Below are positions 35,060-46,139 of a stretch of 64,000 bases of DNA, in pieces. The position numbers and the translations under genes were made by a program. The stretch is from the NCBI RefSeq assembly GCF_028372415.1, contig NC_092878.1, positions 3,437,501 to 3,501,500 on the forward strand, written 5' to 3'. The first letter of the stretch is position 1. Each line of letters begins with the position of its first letter. The stretch is from Notamacropus eugenii (lineage: Eukaryota > Chordata > Mammalia > Diprotodontia > Macropodidae). The notes beneath the pieces were generated by a model that saw only the letters and a list, made by a program, of their open reading frames with translations, did not search any database and had not been told where the DNA came from.

Positions 35060-36740
35060 TTCTCTTGGCTCTTCTATGTCAAATCTGTTACATTCAGGCT
35101 TTTTTTTTAACAAAGTCTTGAGAGTCTGACAGTTTACTAAATGTCCATGGTTTTTTTTTTCATTCAGAATTGTGCTTAGCTTTGCTGAGTATGATATTCT
35201 GGGCCAGAAGCCCAGCTCTTTTGCTCTTTGATATACAGTGTTCCAAAACCACTGGTGTTTTAGTGCCACCACTGCCAGTTCTTGTGTGATTTTAATTGTG
35301 GCACCACCATATGTCATATTTTTCTTGTTGCTCATAATTTATCCTTGAACTAGGGATTTCAGCATTTGACTATGATATCCCTGCAGGTTTTCCTCATAGC
35401 ATGGTTTTCAGGTGATGACTGGTGGATTTTTTTCTATTTCTATTTTCCCCTCTTGTTCTAATGCTTCAGGACAGTTTTCTTTAATTGTTTTTTGTGTTAC
35501 TGTGTCAGCTTTCAGGTAGCCCAATTATTCTTATTTTTTTCTGTTCTTGATCTGTTCTCCATATCAGTTTTTTTCCGTATGAGATATTTCACATCCTCTT
35601 CTATTTTTTCATTCTTGGAGGGGAGAAGGCAAGGCAATTAGGATCAAGTGACTTGCCCAAGGTCACACAGCTAGTCAGTGTGTCAGGTGTCTGAGGCCTT
35701 ATTTGAACTCAGGTCCTCCTGAGTCCACGGCCAGTGCTCTACTCACTGTGCCACCTAGCTGCTCCTATTTTTTCATTCTTTATATTTTGTTTTATTATTT
35801 CTTGACCTTTTATAACTTCTCTGACTTCCCCTTGCCCAACTCTGATTTTTAAGGAGTCATTGTCTTCCATAAAATTCTGGCTCTCCTTTTCTAATTGTTT
35901 GACTTTCTTTTCATAATCTTATTTTTCTTGAATTGTTCTTTTTGTTTTGTTTTGTTTTTCCTCCATGTCTCTCATTTGATTTTCAGAATCTTTTTAAAGT
36001 CCTTCAATAAATTATTTTTGGGCTCTTTGGGGTAGAAGAGGGATTCTTTGCTTCAGTATCCTTCTCTGAAGATGAACCTCAGTCTTCTCTGTTCTCACAG
36101 TAACTCTCTATGTTTGTGTTCTTTCTCCTTTGCCTATGCACTTGTTTGTTTGGAGTTTTTTGTAATAATTTATTTTTTGTAATCACCTATCTAGTGCTGG
36201 GGTATGGGAGATGGTGCCTCTGGCCTCAGATCCTCCTTCACTTCTCCCCTCTAACCTGGAACAGAACCCAAGAACGCCACACTCTTGTAAGTGCCCACAG
36301 GCAGTGGTATCCATTTCCCACTGCTTCTGTGCTCAGGGAGTGGGGAGTGGTGTTGTATGCTGGTTCTTTCTCACCCTGGGGCCACGTCTCTGGCGGTACA
36401 GCTGGATCTGGCATTCCTTGTCAGCAAGGCTTCCTTCGGTCTTTCCCATTCAGATGCCCAACTCCCTTCACTGTCCCAGGGAGGAGTAAACATTCCTGTA
36501 ACTGCTGCTGAGACAGCCCCCCAACCTAGCTAACTCCAAAGCTTGCTGTTTGTTGTTTAAGCAGTCCCCAGCTTGGAGGTGTTTACTCTTCACAGAAATG
36601 TCCTGGGGTTTTTCTTCAGATCCTCTCCAGTTGTCGCAAGAAGACCACTATTCTACCCCTAAGAAAATCCTGAGAGCTTGGAATTTTCTGACTTTCTTCT
36701 CCATCTTCTCAGAATCCTCTCCCAAGGAAGTCTCGTAAAC
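35060..36740 (-). mobile_element. probable L1 5' region/ORF1, minus strand
   Basis: The minus strand has the long purine-rich ORF1-like composition of marsupial L1s (AAAAGAAAGTCAAACAATTA-type coiled-coil coding) and, beyond about 36040, a GC-richer block resembling an L1 5' UTR. It is interrupted by a SINE with a perfect target-site duplication at 35601-35780. Recognition is by layout and composition; no intact ORF. Confidence 0.4.
35617..35764 (-). mobile_element. tRNA-headed SINE with perfect 16-bp TSD
   Basis: GTGACTTGCCCAAGGTCACA, TTGAACTCAGGTCCTCCTGA, CACTGTGCCACCTAGCTGCT in reverse. CTATTTTTTCATTCTT occurs at 35601-35616 and again at 35765-35780, flanking the element exactly. Confidence 0.9.
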
Positions 36741-36889
36741 TTCAATTTCTTCATCTGTAAAATGAGGGAGTTAAAGTCGATAGTCTTTGACGTCTCTTCC
36801 AATTAAAAATATATGATCCGTTGTTTATAGCTGATCAAAGAAGGAAATAGTTAATACTGATAAAAACCACTTGAATACAGGCACAATAA

Positions 36890-37359
36890 TTCACCGTTAA
36901 TGGAGCTATGAATTGCCTCTAATGATTCTTGGAAACAATTTGGAATAATATTGAAAAAAAAGTCATTAAACCCCTTTGGTCTGGTTATCCCATCACTTGG
37001 CACATATCCCAAGAAAGCTAAAAAAGAAAAGATGGAAAGGCCTCATTTGTGCCAAAATAGTTATAATAACACTTTTTGTAGTGAAAAAAACTGGAAACAA
37101 ATTAGGCATTCATCATCAGGTGCGAACTGGCTGAACAAATGAATGTATGAATGTAATGGAATATTATTGTGCTCTAAGAAAAGACAAATGGAATTCAGAG
37201 AAAATACAAAGATGTACAAATAATGCTAAGAAAAATAAGAACCAGGAGATAAATATAAGTGACTATAATAATGTAAATGAAAACATTAAAAAAGTTAAAT
37301 TGAAATGATCAGTCTTGGTCGCAGAGGACCCTCTTCTCAGTAGAAAGGTGGGAGACTAT
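36890..37359 (+). mobile_element. old L1-type 3' fragment, left arm of inverted repeat
   Basis: CTGGTTATCCCATCACTTGG, AAATAGTTATAATAACACTT, GAACTGGCTGAACAAATGAA, GGAATATTATTGTGCTCTAA follow the L1 ORF2-end/3' UTR order. The last 190 bp (37169-37359) recur inverted at 38249-38442. Confidence 0.65.
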
Positions 37360-37669
37360 GGATATTGAATACAGCATATGTTATAGGTGTAATTGCTAGG
37401 AAAGGACCCCTTACCTTATCTCTAGAAAGGCTTCTAGATGGATTGTCCAACTGGATTGACCTAACTGAATAGGTTACCCTTATTGAATGTGGTGAATCAC
37501 TCTAGGATATTTTCCATCTCCCAATTCCCCCAATGAGAACTTTTGAAAAGAAGAAAGCAAACCCAAATGTCCTTAGCCAATTTAAAATGTCAGAAAAGCC
37601 CACAGAAGAGCAGTATGCTGATCTCTGGACTCTAGATATAGTCATCAAAGATTTGGCCTTTTCCCTTTT

Positions 37670-38060
37670 CCTAGTTTGTGACACTCTATCTCCCATCTTT
37701 GTGCCTTTGCAATGACTGACCTCCATGCCTGGAATGTATTTCTCCATTTCCACTCCCTCAGAATCCCTCTTCAAGACACTGCTCTAGAATCCTCTTTTAC
37801 CTGAAGCCTTAACTGAATCCCTCAACCTGATAATGTCCTCCTTTTCAAACTACCTTGCATTTAGCTACTTTGTATTCATTTTTATTCTCCTTAAACTTAA
37901 TTTATGTATACTTATATATGCCTTAATTATCTTCCCACTAGAATGTAATTCCTTGATATTAGAAATTGTTTTATTATATTTGTATCCCCAGTGTTTTATA
38001 CAGTGTGCCTGGCATGTGATAGGCACTTAATACAATGTTTTTTGATTGATTACTTATTTC
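37670..38060 (+). mobile_element. L2 3' end
   Basis: CATCTTTGTGCCTTTGCAAT, CATGCCTGGAATGTATTTCT, AGAATGTAATTCCTTGATAT, GTGTGCCTGGCATGTGATAG, CACTTAATACAATG: nearly 400 bp of L2 tail in order, lying between the two inverted L1 arms. Confidence 0.85.
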
Positions 38061-38114
38061 ACAGGAAGTAGGAAAACATAGCAAAAGAAGAATTAAAAAG
38101 GAGGATCATAAAGC

Positions 38115-38248
38115 TAAGGAGTAATATGGCATAATGGATAGAGAGGTTCTGAACTTGGAGTCAGGAAGAACTAGGGTCAGATCCTACCTCAGACACTAGC
38201 TGTATGACAGTGATAGGTTTGGACTAGACAGCCTCTGAGGTCCCTCTG
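38115..38248 (+). mobile_element. SINE head (MIR/MAR1-type)
   Basis: GGCATAATGGATAGAGAGGT, CTTGGAGTCAGGAAGAACTA, CCTCAGACACTAGCTGTATG, then a GACTAGACAGCCTCTGAGGT end. Confidence 0.7.
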
Positions 38249-38442
38249 TAGTCTCCCACTTTTCTGCTGAGAAGAGGGTCCTCTAGGACCAAGATTGATC
38301 ATTTCAATTTAACTTTTTTTAATGTTTTCATTTACATTATTGTAGACACTTATATTTATCTCCTGGTTCTTATTTGTCTTTGCATGAATTTGTACATCTT
38401 TGTATTTTCTCTGAATTCCATATTTGTCTTTTCTTGTAGCAC
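38249..38442 (-). mobile_element. old L1-type 3' fragment, right arm of inverted repeat
   Basis: Reverse complement of 37169-37359: AGAAGAGGGTCCTCTAGGAC, GATCATTTCAATTTAACTTT, CTCCTGGTTCTTATTTGTCT. Roughly 90% identical by eye. Confidence 0.85.
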
Positions 38443-39865
38443 TAAATTTGTGATCCTGTGAATTGTAAGTGTAACTTCACAAATGTGAAAACCCAAAATG
38501 AGTTAAGGCTTCCAAAAAGCTAAGAAAAATAACAAAGAATTGCATTGTGTTGTAAGGAATAATGACAAAACCATAGAATTGGAAGAGACCTCCAGTGAAA
38601 TCAAGTACAAACTATAACTGGCCAAACCATTATATGAGAGATTGGATACCAAGATTTTCTCTCATGCAGCTACTTCCCTTTTATCCTAAATGTATTAATT
38701 TTCTTTATTCAGAAACTTTTGAATTTCATGTAATACGTAGAAATCTATTTTATCTTTTGAAACTGTCTCCCTTGTTTAGTTAAGAATGCCTCTCCCGCCA
38801 ATACCTGCAAAAATATATATAATTGACTTGTCTTTTAATGTTTTTATGATATGAATTTTAGCATTTAGTATTAGTATATATTTAGCAAATCTGTCCCTTC
38901 TGCTGATGTCTCCCAGAAAGCCATGCCTTCTAATTTAAGAACAAAAAAAGAAAGAGGAAGAAGAAAGCAGTGGACAAATGTCCCTGTTCTTTTCAATTAA
39001 AAAGAAAGCAGATCCATAAGGTCTGGGCCATTTAATTTGACTTTGATTGCTATCAAATAATTTGATGAATAGTTTGTTCGCACTTAGAAGGAGAATGATG
39101 TAAGCCTGTATGACCGATTCACGCAGAATCAGTAATGCCAGACTAACCTCATTTCCTTTGGAGATAGATATCATAGACTGTTAGATAAGGATAATACAGT
39201 GGCTAATAGTTGATCTAGATTGCAGTAAGTTATTGGACAAGATTTCTCATGACATACTTGTGGATAAAATGGAGAAATCAGAATTTAATAATATAGATTA
39301 GATGACTTGATATTTTGTTGAATAACCATACATAAAGCAACCTGGACGGAAGTCTATGGTGACTTAATTTGACAAATCATTCCTGCAGGGAAAACTTCAT
39401 GGAAGCTTCCATTGATTTGGCAGCCCTTGAGCCTGTCTCCTCAAATCAGACATTCATAGCAACAACTCAACAATCGGACTGTACCAAGTTTTCAGGTTCC
39501 TCAACTCCATTCCCTTTGAGTCACAAATTACTGACTATGGTCATGCAACTTAAACTTGATTATCTTTTTGAACTGCACCATATCCAAGATCTGAAACTAT
39601 AAATTTGATAGACCCCCAATCTCCAGTCCTTCTACCTTCTCCACTCACCTGTAATAAGTATACTCAGTCTGTCTCATTACCTTTGGTTCCTTAACCCATG
39701 CTGCATTCCCAGAGTACCACCCCAACTCTACCTTTGCTTGCTTTTGTACCCAGCCTTGATATCACAGTCTGTTTCTATATGCTTCATGAACTTTTAACCT
39801 AGAATCCCTTTCCCTTTTGACCTACTGCTATATAAACCTCATCTCTAAATTCCACTCTCGTATTT
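38443..39865. other. FAM227B intron 1, no recognised element
   Basis: Nothing assigned. Weak L2-like pyrimidine-rich text at 39600-39860. The open frames in this stretch are unsupported. Confidence 0.4.
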
Positions 39866-39869
39866 CTTT

Positions 39870-40020
39870 GTGCTGGTACAGTGGAAATAGCGTTGGATTT
39901 AGTGATTGAGCCTGGGTTTTATTTCCAGTTGTTTGACTTACTGCTTGTATAACACTGAGTAAGTCACTTTAACTGTCTCTGGGCCTCATCGTTCTCTCTA
40001 AACTACTACTCCTTCTAGCT
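39870..40020 (+). mobile_element. MIR-type SINE
   Basis: GTACAGTGGAAATAGCGTTG, GAGTAAGTCACTTTAACTGT, CTCTGGGCCTCATCG. Confidence 0.65.
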
Positions 40021-40079
40021 TGACTATTTTGGTTAGTATACCCACCATAAACTTGAAATTACCTTTGGCCCATCATGGA

Positions 40080-40255
40080 ATCATACATTTAGAGTTGGAA
40101 AGGTCTTTTTAGAGTTTATTGAGTCCCATCTCATTTTACAGATGAGGAAACTGAGACATAGAGAGGTTAAGTGACTTGCCTGGGAACACACTGCTCGCAA
40201 GTATCTGAGATAGAATTTGAACCCTGGTCTTCCTACCTCCTGACCCAGCTCTCTG
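40080..40255 (-). mobile_element. MIR-type SINE
   Basis: ATTTAGAGTTGGAAAGGTCT, CAGATGAGGAAACTGAGACA, GTTAAGTGACTTGCCTGGGA, TTTGAACCCTGGTCTTCC. Confidence 0.8.
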
Positions 40256-40454
40256 GCCCACTATGGAAAGCTGCCTCAAAAACTTTTCAGCTTCATTCTA
40301 CAAACCAAGTCAGTTCATCCAATCTTCTTCCTCATCTCTCAGATGCAAGAAGTTACCAAGTTCTATTGACTCAATCTTTACAGCCCTTCTGAAACCACTC
40401 CTCTCCTCTCTGTTTCTCCTGTCATCAGTGATGGCAGGTCCTCATTACCACTCA

Positions 40455-40600
40455 CTTGTACAATTGAGGCAGCGAGATGATGCAGTAGGATGCTGGGCTT
40501 AGGAAGACTGAATTATAATTTTGCCTCAGATGCTTCCTAGTTGCATGACGCTCAGTTTCCTCAACTGTAAAATCAGATTAAAAAGAAAAATGATTGGATG
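40455..40600 (+). mobile_element. SINE fragment (MAR1/MIR type)
   Basis: TTGAGGCAGCGAGATGATGC, CTTAGGAAGACTGAATTATA, CTCAGTTTCCTCAACTGTAA. Confidence 0.65.
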
Positions 40601-40654
40601 GGGAAAAATCATTTTATCAGATTTTTCAGATGAGAGTTTGGTATCTAAAATATC

Positions 40655-40910
40655 TGGGCAGCTAAGTGATGCAGTGGCTAGAGTGTCAGACCTGGAGTTA
40701 GGAAGCTTCGTCTTTGTGAGTTCAAATCTGGTCTCAGATGCTTACTAGTTTTGTGACCCTGGACAAGTCATTCAAGCCTGTTTGCATCAGTTTCCTTATC
40801 TGCAAAATGAGCTAAAGAAGGAAATAGCAAACCACTCCTGTATCTTTGCCAAAAAAGCCCTAAATGGGATCACGAAGAGTCAGACACAACTGAACAACAA
40901 AAAAAAAATC
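40655..40910 (+). mobile_element. marsupial CORE-SINE (MAR1-like), full length
   Basis: GGGCAGCTAAGTGATGCAGT, CAGACCTGGAGTTAGGAAGC, TTGTGACCCTGGACAAGTCA, ATGAGCTAAAGAAGGAAATA, GATCACGAAGAGTCAGACAC, AACTGAACAAC plus A-run. Confidence 0.9.
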
Positions 40911-40919
40911 TAAAATATC

Positions 40920-41025
40920 TACATATATTTGTACATGTATATGTGTATATAATATGTGTGCATATGTGTGTGTATACACATATACATACACACATACATA
41001 TATACACACTTATATACATATATAT
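40920..41025. repeat. TATA/TGTG-rich simple sequence
   Basis: Degenerate ACATATATGTGTATA-type tract following the SINE tail. Confidence 0.85.
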
Positions 41026-41029
41026 GATG

Positions 41030-41480
41030 AAAAGCTGTTCACCAATAGAAACAGTTCTTAAAAGAGAAATTGCAAACTATTGCAACTCTATAAGAAATGA
41101 TCCATATCACTAGTATGGAGTAATGGAAATGTACATCAAAGCAAAACGCCTCTGAAGTTTCACCTCACACCTCCAAGATAACAAAAGACGAAACCCAATA
41201 TACGCAAAAATATTTCTATAGTACTTTTCGTAATGGTAAAGAATTTGGAGCAACACAGACACTCGTGACTTGAGGAATAGCTGAACAAATTATGATACAT
41301 TGATCTAATACGTTAATATTACTGTGCTATAAGAAATGACAAATATGGTGAATACAGAGAAGCATGAAGAGACTTACCTAAGGTAGGCAATGCCAAGAAA
41401 ATAACATATATGATGACAACAGTGTAGATGGCTAAAACCAACTGAAAGAATGACTGCAAGTTGTTACAGAATTACAAGGA
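41030..41480 (+). mobile_element. old L1-type 3' fragment
   Basis: CTGTTCACCAATAGAAACAG, CTCTGAAGTTTCACCTCACA, GAGGAATAGCTGAACAAATT, ACTGTGCTATAAGAAATGAC, in the order of the L1 ORF2 end, decayed. Confidence 0.65.
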
Positions 41481-41765
41481 GTAAACCAAGAGATACACGG
41501 AACATTACGTATATTATCGGATTGGTTTTTTGTAAATGTAGATTGATTTTGTTGATGTTTTTCTCTTCTTTGTTTTTAAAAAAATTGTTATATGAGATGG
41601 ACTCTCTGGAAGGAGTGGGGAAAGGGAAAGAATATATAGTAATTTAGATGATGTAAAAAAACAAGTCCATGACACAATGCTTGTAAACAATATACATTTA
41701 GCAGTTTTGTAACCAACAAAATAATATGCAAGAGGATATTAATAATATGTATTTTATATCTCTAG

Positions 41766-41819
41766 AAAATGGAGTTACCCCCAATGACCATTAAAGAGTT
41801 CTTGGAGGCTCAGAATTTG
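41766..41819 (+). CDS. FAM227B: FAM227B exon 2
   Basis: An exon of 54 nt (18 codons, phase 0 both sides) with acceptor TCTCTAG and a near-perfect donor TTG|GTAAGT. It encodes residues 3-20 of the predicted protein, including PPMTIKEFLEAQNL. It lies between simple-sequence and L1 remnants, so it stands out as unique sequence. FAM227B proteins carry an FWWh domain of unknown function, which would be encoded further downstream; this is only the N-terminus. Confidence 0.65.
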
Positions 41820-42089
41820 GTAAGTAGAGTAGCTTATTTTATATTTCCCAATATATTTCATACCTATGTTGGTTATGAGGATTTTTCTTGACTTTCTCAA
41901 TTATTGGTATTCTTTCTCTAACTTCAAAAAAGGCCAAGGAATGGTTGATGAGGTGTTTGCTGCATGATAACTCCAGGTGACGTTCCAAGAGCCTTTGATA
42001 CTGTGGGTTATGAGGACTTGCTCACTAATTGTAGAGTGCTCTAGGGCTCTTTCCCTGGCCCACTTCTCATTTTTCTTTGTTATTTCACT
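41820..42089. other. FAM227B intron 2, start
   Basis: No element recognised between exon 2 and the L2 copy. Confidence 0.4.
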
Positions 42090-42640
42090 TGGTGATCTCA
42101 TCAGCTTCCATGAATTCAATTATCATCTCTATACTGATTCTCAGATTTACTTATCCATTTCTAATCTCTCTGTTGAACACCAATCATCCCCAACTTCCTA
42201 GTAGACATCTCAAACTCGATGTCCCATAGATGTTTTAAACTCGAGATGTCCAAAACTGAACTCATTATCATTTCCTCACGTCCTACCTTTCTCATTGTTA
42301 TCAAGGTAAACACCAATCTCCCAATCACCTAAACTCCTCACCCTAACTAATCAATCTATTGCCATGGCCTCACAATTTTACTTTCATAAGCCCTTTTCTC
42401 TCCTTTGACATTGCCACCACCCTGATGCAGGAAATCTCACACCTGGACTATTGCTTCAGTCTTCTGGTTGATTTGCCTGGCACAAATGTCTCTCCATTCC
42501 ACTTCACACTTCAGAAAACTGCCTAAAGGATCTTTCTTATACACACATCTGACAATGTTACCCACCCCACCTCCCCACTCATTAAAGTCTAGGGGCTCAC
42601 TATCTCTGGAGGTGATATAAATAGAAAATCTACTTGGTGC
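42090..42640 (+). mobile_element. L2 internal/3' region
   Basis: ATCTCTATACTGATTCTCAG, GATGTCCAAAACTGAACTCA, CACACCTGGACTATTGCTTC, CTGCCTAAAGGATCTTTCTT, CTCATTAAAGTCTAGGGGCT in L2 order, more internal than a usual tail fragment. Confidence 0.75.
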
Positions 42641-42959
42641 CCTTCATAACCTCCTCCTCCCACACCTTTCCAGTCTGCATACACAGCACCCCTGTCCCAC
42701 CCCCACACACATTCTTTGAACCTGCTTGCCTACCTCTGCATTTTCTCTAGCTAATCTTGTCCTTTTCCAAAATGTGACATCGATAACAAAGTACAGTATT
42801 TCAAATATGATTTGACCTAAGCAGAGTATAGCTGAATTATCACTGCCCTCTCTCATCACTCCACATTTGTTTTTGTTGTTAGGTCATCATCTATGTACCC
42901 CACTTAGCATAAGGATTCCCTCTAAGCTATGTCTTAGGTCTTTTCTCTCTCTACACACT

Positions 42960-43245
42960 CTCTGTGGACCATTTAACCAGCTACCATGAGTTCATTTGTG
43001 ACCTCTGCATATGATTCCCAAATCTCCTTGTTCCTAATCTCCCTTTTTAAGTGCAGTCCTTTATTACTAACTACATGATGGATATTACCAGCAAAGCTAT
43101 CTCAACATGTATCAGTCAGCTCTTATCACATGCCTAAATGCCACCTGTCTCCCAAACATCCCCTTTTTGAAAGTATCAACATATAATCAGCCAAGTTCCC
43201 AATTTTGGTGTCATCCTTAAATCTTTCTCCTTCTTCACCCTTCTT
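42960..43245 (+). mobile_element. L2, first part of an interrupted copy
   Basis: TGACCTCTGCATATGATTCC, CAAATCTCCTTGTTCCTAAT, TTGGTGTCATCCTTAAATCT. The copy stops where an RTE-type element begins and resumes after it. Confidence 0.7.
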
Positions 43246-43249
43246 TTTT

Positions 43250-43745
43250 AAGGGCCATGCCTTAAATCCAAATCACTCTGGCTGCCATTGATTGGCCAGC
43301 AATAATTGATCCTAGCCCAAGCCTCATTTGATCATTGTCTGGGCTCTGATTTACACTCAGAGTGAGTGTAAATAGCAGTTGTTTTTGTTTTGGACAGAAA
43401 CTCTAGGTATCTTCCCATCTCAGATTGATTTTATTTTAGTAGATAAAGTGGGTCATTCTTTGCTTCATTTCTTACCTGGCCTTAATCATTGATTGGGTGT
43501 TGCCTCAGACAAACTGAGACCTGGGAAAGATCTTAGTGTAAAAAGGCTACAGTCACCCACTTTTTCTGGGGCCATCTGCAGTCATCCCTGATCCATATCT
43601 CACCCCTGGACCCAGATGGGTCTGGCAGAGAAAGTGAGGCTGGTGACTTTGCACAGCCCTTCCTCACTTAAATCTAATTCACTTGCATGCCATGACATCG
43701 CCTTCCCAGTGTCATGGTCCTCTTTGAGACTGAAGAACAAACAAC
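43250..43745 (+). mobile_element. RTE 3' end inserted in L2
   Basis: TTGATCATTGTCTGGGCTCT, GAAAGTGAGGCTGGTGACTT, TGCACAGCCCTTCCTCACTT, GTCATGGTCCTCTTTGAGAC, then GAAGAACAAACAACAACC, the characteristic RTE/marsupial tail. Confidence 0.85.
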
Positions 43746-43754
43746 AACCACGAC

Positions 43755-44420
43755 CCACCAGCTGCCAGTTCTTGTTGATTCTACCTCCGCATCTTTTACA
43801 ACAGCCATTGAGCCCAGGTGATTACTATCACTTCCTAATTGTGCTCCCTGCATTGATCCCCTCCTTTCTCCAATCAGTTATAGTCATTGAATAGCAATTC
43901 TGTTGCTAAGACATGGATCTAATCATGTCACATACACCCTGACTCAAAATTCTTCAGTTTCTTTCTGTTGCCTCTTGAGATAACTTTAAAACCCTCAGTT
44001 TAGGATTGAAAGCCCTCTGTGGCTTTCTGCCTGCTTATACTGCTTCCTTTTGTTCCTCCTCCATTTTACCCAAACTATTCCCTCAGCTTGGTGTCCTGTC
44101 TCCCTCCATTATGCCTTTACCAGGTTGCCCCATAGTCATTTTTCTTACCTCGAAATCCACTGGAATTCCCAGCTTCCTTCAGTACTCATCTCAAGTAGTA
44201 CCTCCTGTGTAGTCTTTTCTGATCCTCCTTATTTTTTTATGTCTTGGCCCTCTTCTAATTTTCTTCTGCAGACTTATCTCTGTACATACTATCTTTCCCA
44301 AGCTGAAGGACCTAGAAGGGAGAAAAGTTAGGTGGTTGGGTTTTTTTGTTTTTTTGTTTTTGTCTTTTTACCTCCAGGTCTGTCATAAAATAGCCCCTTA
44401 ATAAACAGTTGTTGGATTTG
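43755..44420 (+). mobile_element. L2, second part of the interrupted copy
   Basis: CAGTTCTTGTTGATTCTACC, TCCCTGCATTGATCCCCTCC, ATCTAATCATGTCACATACA, GCCCTCTGTGGCTTTCTGCC, and a CTTAATAAACAGTTGTTGGA end. It continues directly from the segment that ends at 43245. Confidence 0.8.
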
Positions 44421-44439
44421 ATTGGGATAGGAGTCAGCA

Positions 44440-44560
44440 TAGGAAAGTGAAAAAGGGACTGGATTTGGAGCCAGAAGATGTAGATTTAAATCCTGGCTCT
44501 TACTGTCTGTGTGGTGTTATACATGTCACTCAGGCTGTCTAGTTCTTAGTTTTCTAATGT
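44440..44560 (+). mobile_element. SINE head fragment
   Basis: GCATAGGAAAGTGAAAAAGG, TTGGAGCCAGAAGATGTAGA: tRNA-like head without clear core. Confidence 0.5.
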
Positions 44561-44564
44561 GCCT

Positions 44565-45035
44565 GGGGTATGTAAGGTATTCAGGAAGGACTAACGCCGA
44601 GCCCTTTCAGGGGTGCTTATCCAACTCTGGTGTCTACCTCTACCAACTTTCACCTCTGGCTCCAGGAAGCTGTAAGTGGCCACACCCTGGTAAAATCAGC
44701 CTGGCAGATGAGCTAGACCAGGCCTCAAACCTGTTGGTGAGTTAGGGGAATGTGAAAACTTGTCCTGATGGAATGGGTAGATGAGAAGAATGTGTTCCAG
44801 CGGCCATAAAAGTGGCTGAGACAGGTGCTGTGGAGTGCTTAGAGCTTGTTCTGACATCAAAGAAGGCAAGGCCATCGACTGCATCCTGGGCCAGCCTTGA
44901 CTTTTCTCCTGTCACTGCACTTTAATGACTCAGGAAAGACAGGGAGGTGGATAACTTTGCACAAATCTGCCTCATTTCAATCCGAGATCTCACCCATGAC
45001 ATCATTGGTCCTTTTCTAAAACAAAGGACAAACAG
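44565..45035 (+). mobile_element. RTE-type LINE 3' end
   Basis: CTTTCAGGGGTGCTTATCCA, CCTCTGGCTCCAGGAAGCTG, GGCCTCAAACCTGTTGGTGA, TGATGGAATGGGTAGATGAG, GACTGCATCCTGGGCCAGCC, CATGACATCATTGGTCC and AAAGGACAAACAGC tail. Confidence 0.8.
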
Positions 45036-45099
45036 CTAATCTGTCCAATGAGGGAACTGGGTCAGATGACCTTTAAGGTCCTTTCCCACTCTAGATCTA

Positions 45100-45560
45100 A
45101 GGTCTTATCATCCTGCTTGTGTGCTGTTGGAAAATTCATTTAACCAGTCTTGGCCTGTTTTCTCATGTGTAAAATGAAAAAAAAAAGTTGGATTTAGTGA
45201 TAGCTGACATACTTTTTAGCTTTCAATTCCATAACCATCCATAAACCCTTGTGACTTTAAAATAAGAAGGTATCTTCCAGGGAAAAAAAGTAGATGGGTA
45301 AAAAATATAAGGAAAAAAGAAAATTAGGTCTGGTAGAAAAGGGGTGGGAAGATTGCTGACATTTTTATAGCACTTTAAGCATTGCTTTAACACATTGCTT
45401 CATGAGCCTCCCAACCTTGTTAAAGGGGTTGAATTATGATTCACATTTTACAGATGAGGATTCTGAGGCTCCATGAGGCGAAATGATAAGTCCATAGTCA
45501 TACAACTAGTAAGTCCCATGCAAGTCCGAGGCAGAATTCGTCCTGACTCTGGAGTCCAAG
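45100..45560. mobile_element. two MIR fragments in opposite orientation
   Basis: A plus-oriented MIR 3' part at about 45115-45235 (GGCCTGTTTTCTCATGTGTA) and a minus-oriented MIR at about 45355-45540 (TTTTATAGCACTTTAAGCAT, TTTTACAGATGAGGATTCTG). Both are decayed. Confidence 0.6.
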
Positions 45561-45904
45561 CGCAGGTTATTCTGACCCATTTAGTCATGAAACCATAAAA
45601 AACAAAAGCACCAAAAGAAGAACCAGAGCTTAGTCTTCTCATTCTAAATATTCTCAGAATGCTTATTTCTCTTACTTTACACAGTTTCTAGAAAACTCCC
45701 TCTCTCCAAAGTTTTTAAAAAATCATTTTGTTGATTTTTCTCTGTATTACCTATTTGAACACAGCAAGATTGTCTTTTATAATAACTTTCAAAAATGTGT
45801 ACTTTGAATTGTAACATCAAGTTTAGGTTTGTACACCTAGAATTGCATTATTTTAATTATTGAATATGTTTATAAACATTTTTTCTTCTCTATATTGTTT
45901 ACAG

Positions 45905-46139
45905 GAGGAATGGCCAAAGTCTACTCATTTAAAATATGACGCTTATACATCTTCACTAGCTGTCAAGAGATTAAAAGATGCCTGTTCATATGATGCAATT
46001 TTTACGTACTTAAATGACAATGTTACTACAAAACATAAAGCCCTCCTGGAAATGGAATTTAGGATGAAGGACTTATTTGATGATTTTCAAGCACATGCTT
46101 CCCTATTCATAGATTATACAAAAAGTACTGCCATGGAAG
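45905..46139 (+). CDS. FAM227B: FAM227B exon 3
   Basis: An exon of 235 nt, phase 0 in and phase 1 out, acceptor TTTACAG|GAG, donor GAAG|GTAATG. It encodes residues 21-98, starting EEWPKSTHLKYD, with a conserved-looking helical segment (LAVKRLKDACSYDAIFTYL) and a C-terminal charged helix. No repeat overlaps it. The open frame across three exons with matching phases makes a real gene very likely; the symbol is inferred from synteny with DTWD1. An intact protein cannot be judged because the gene leaves the window. Confidence 0.7.
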
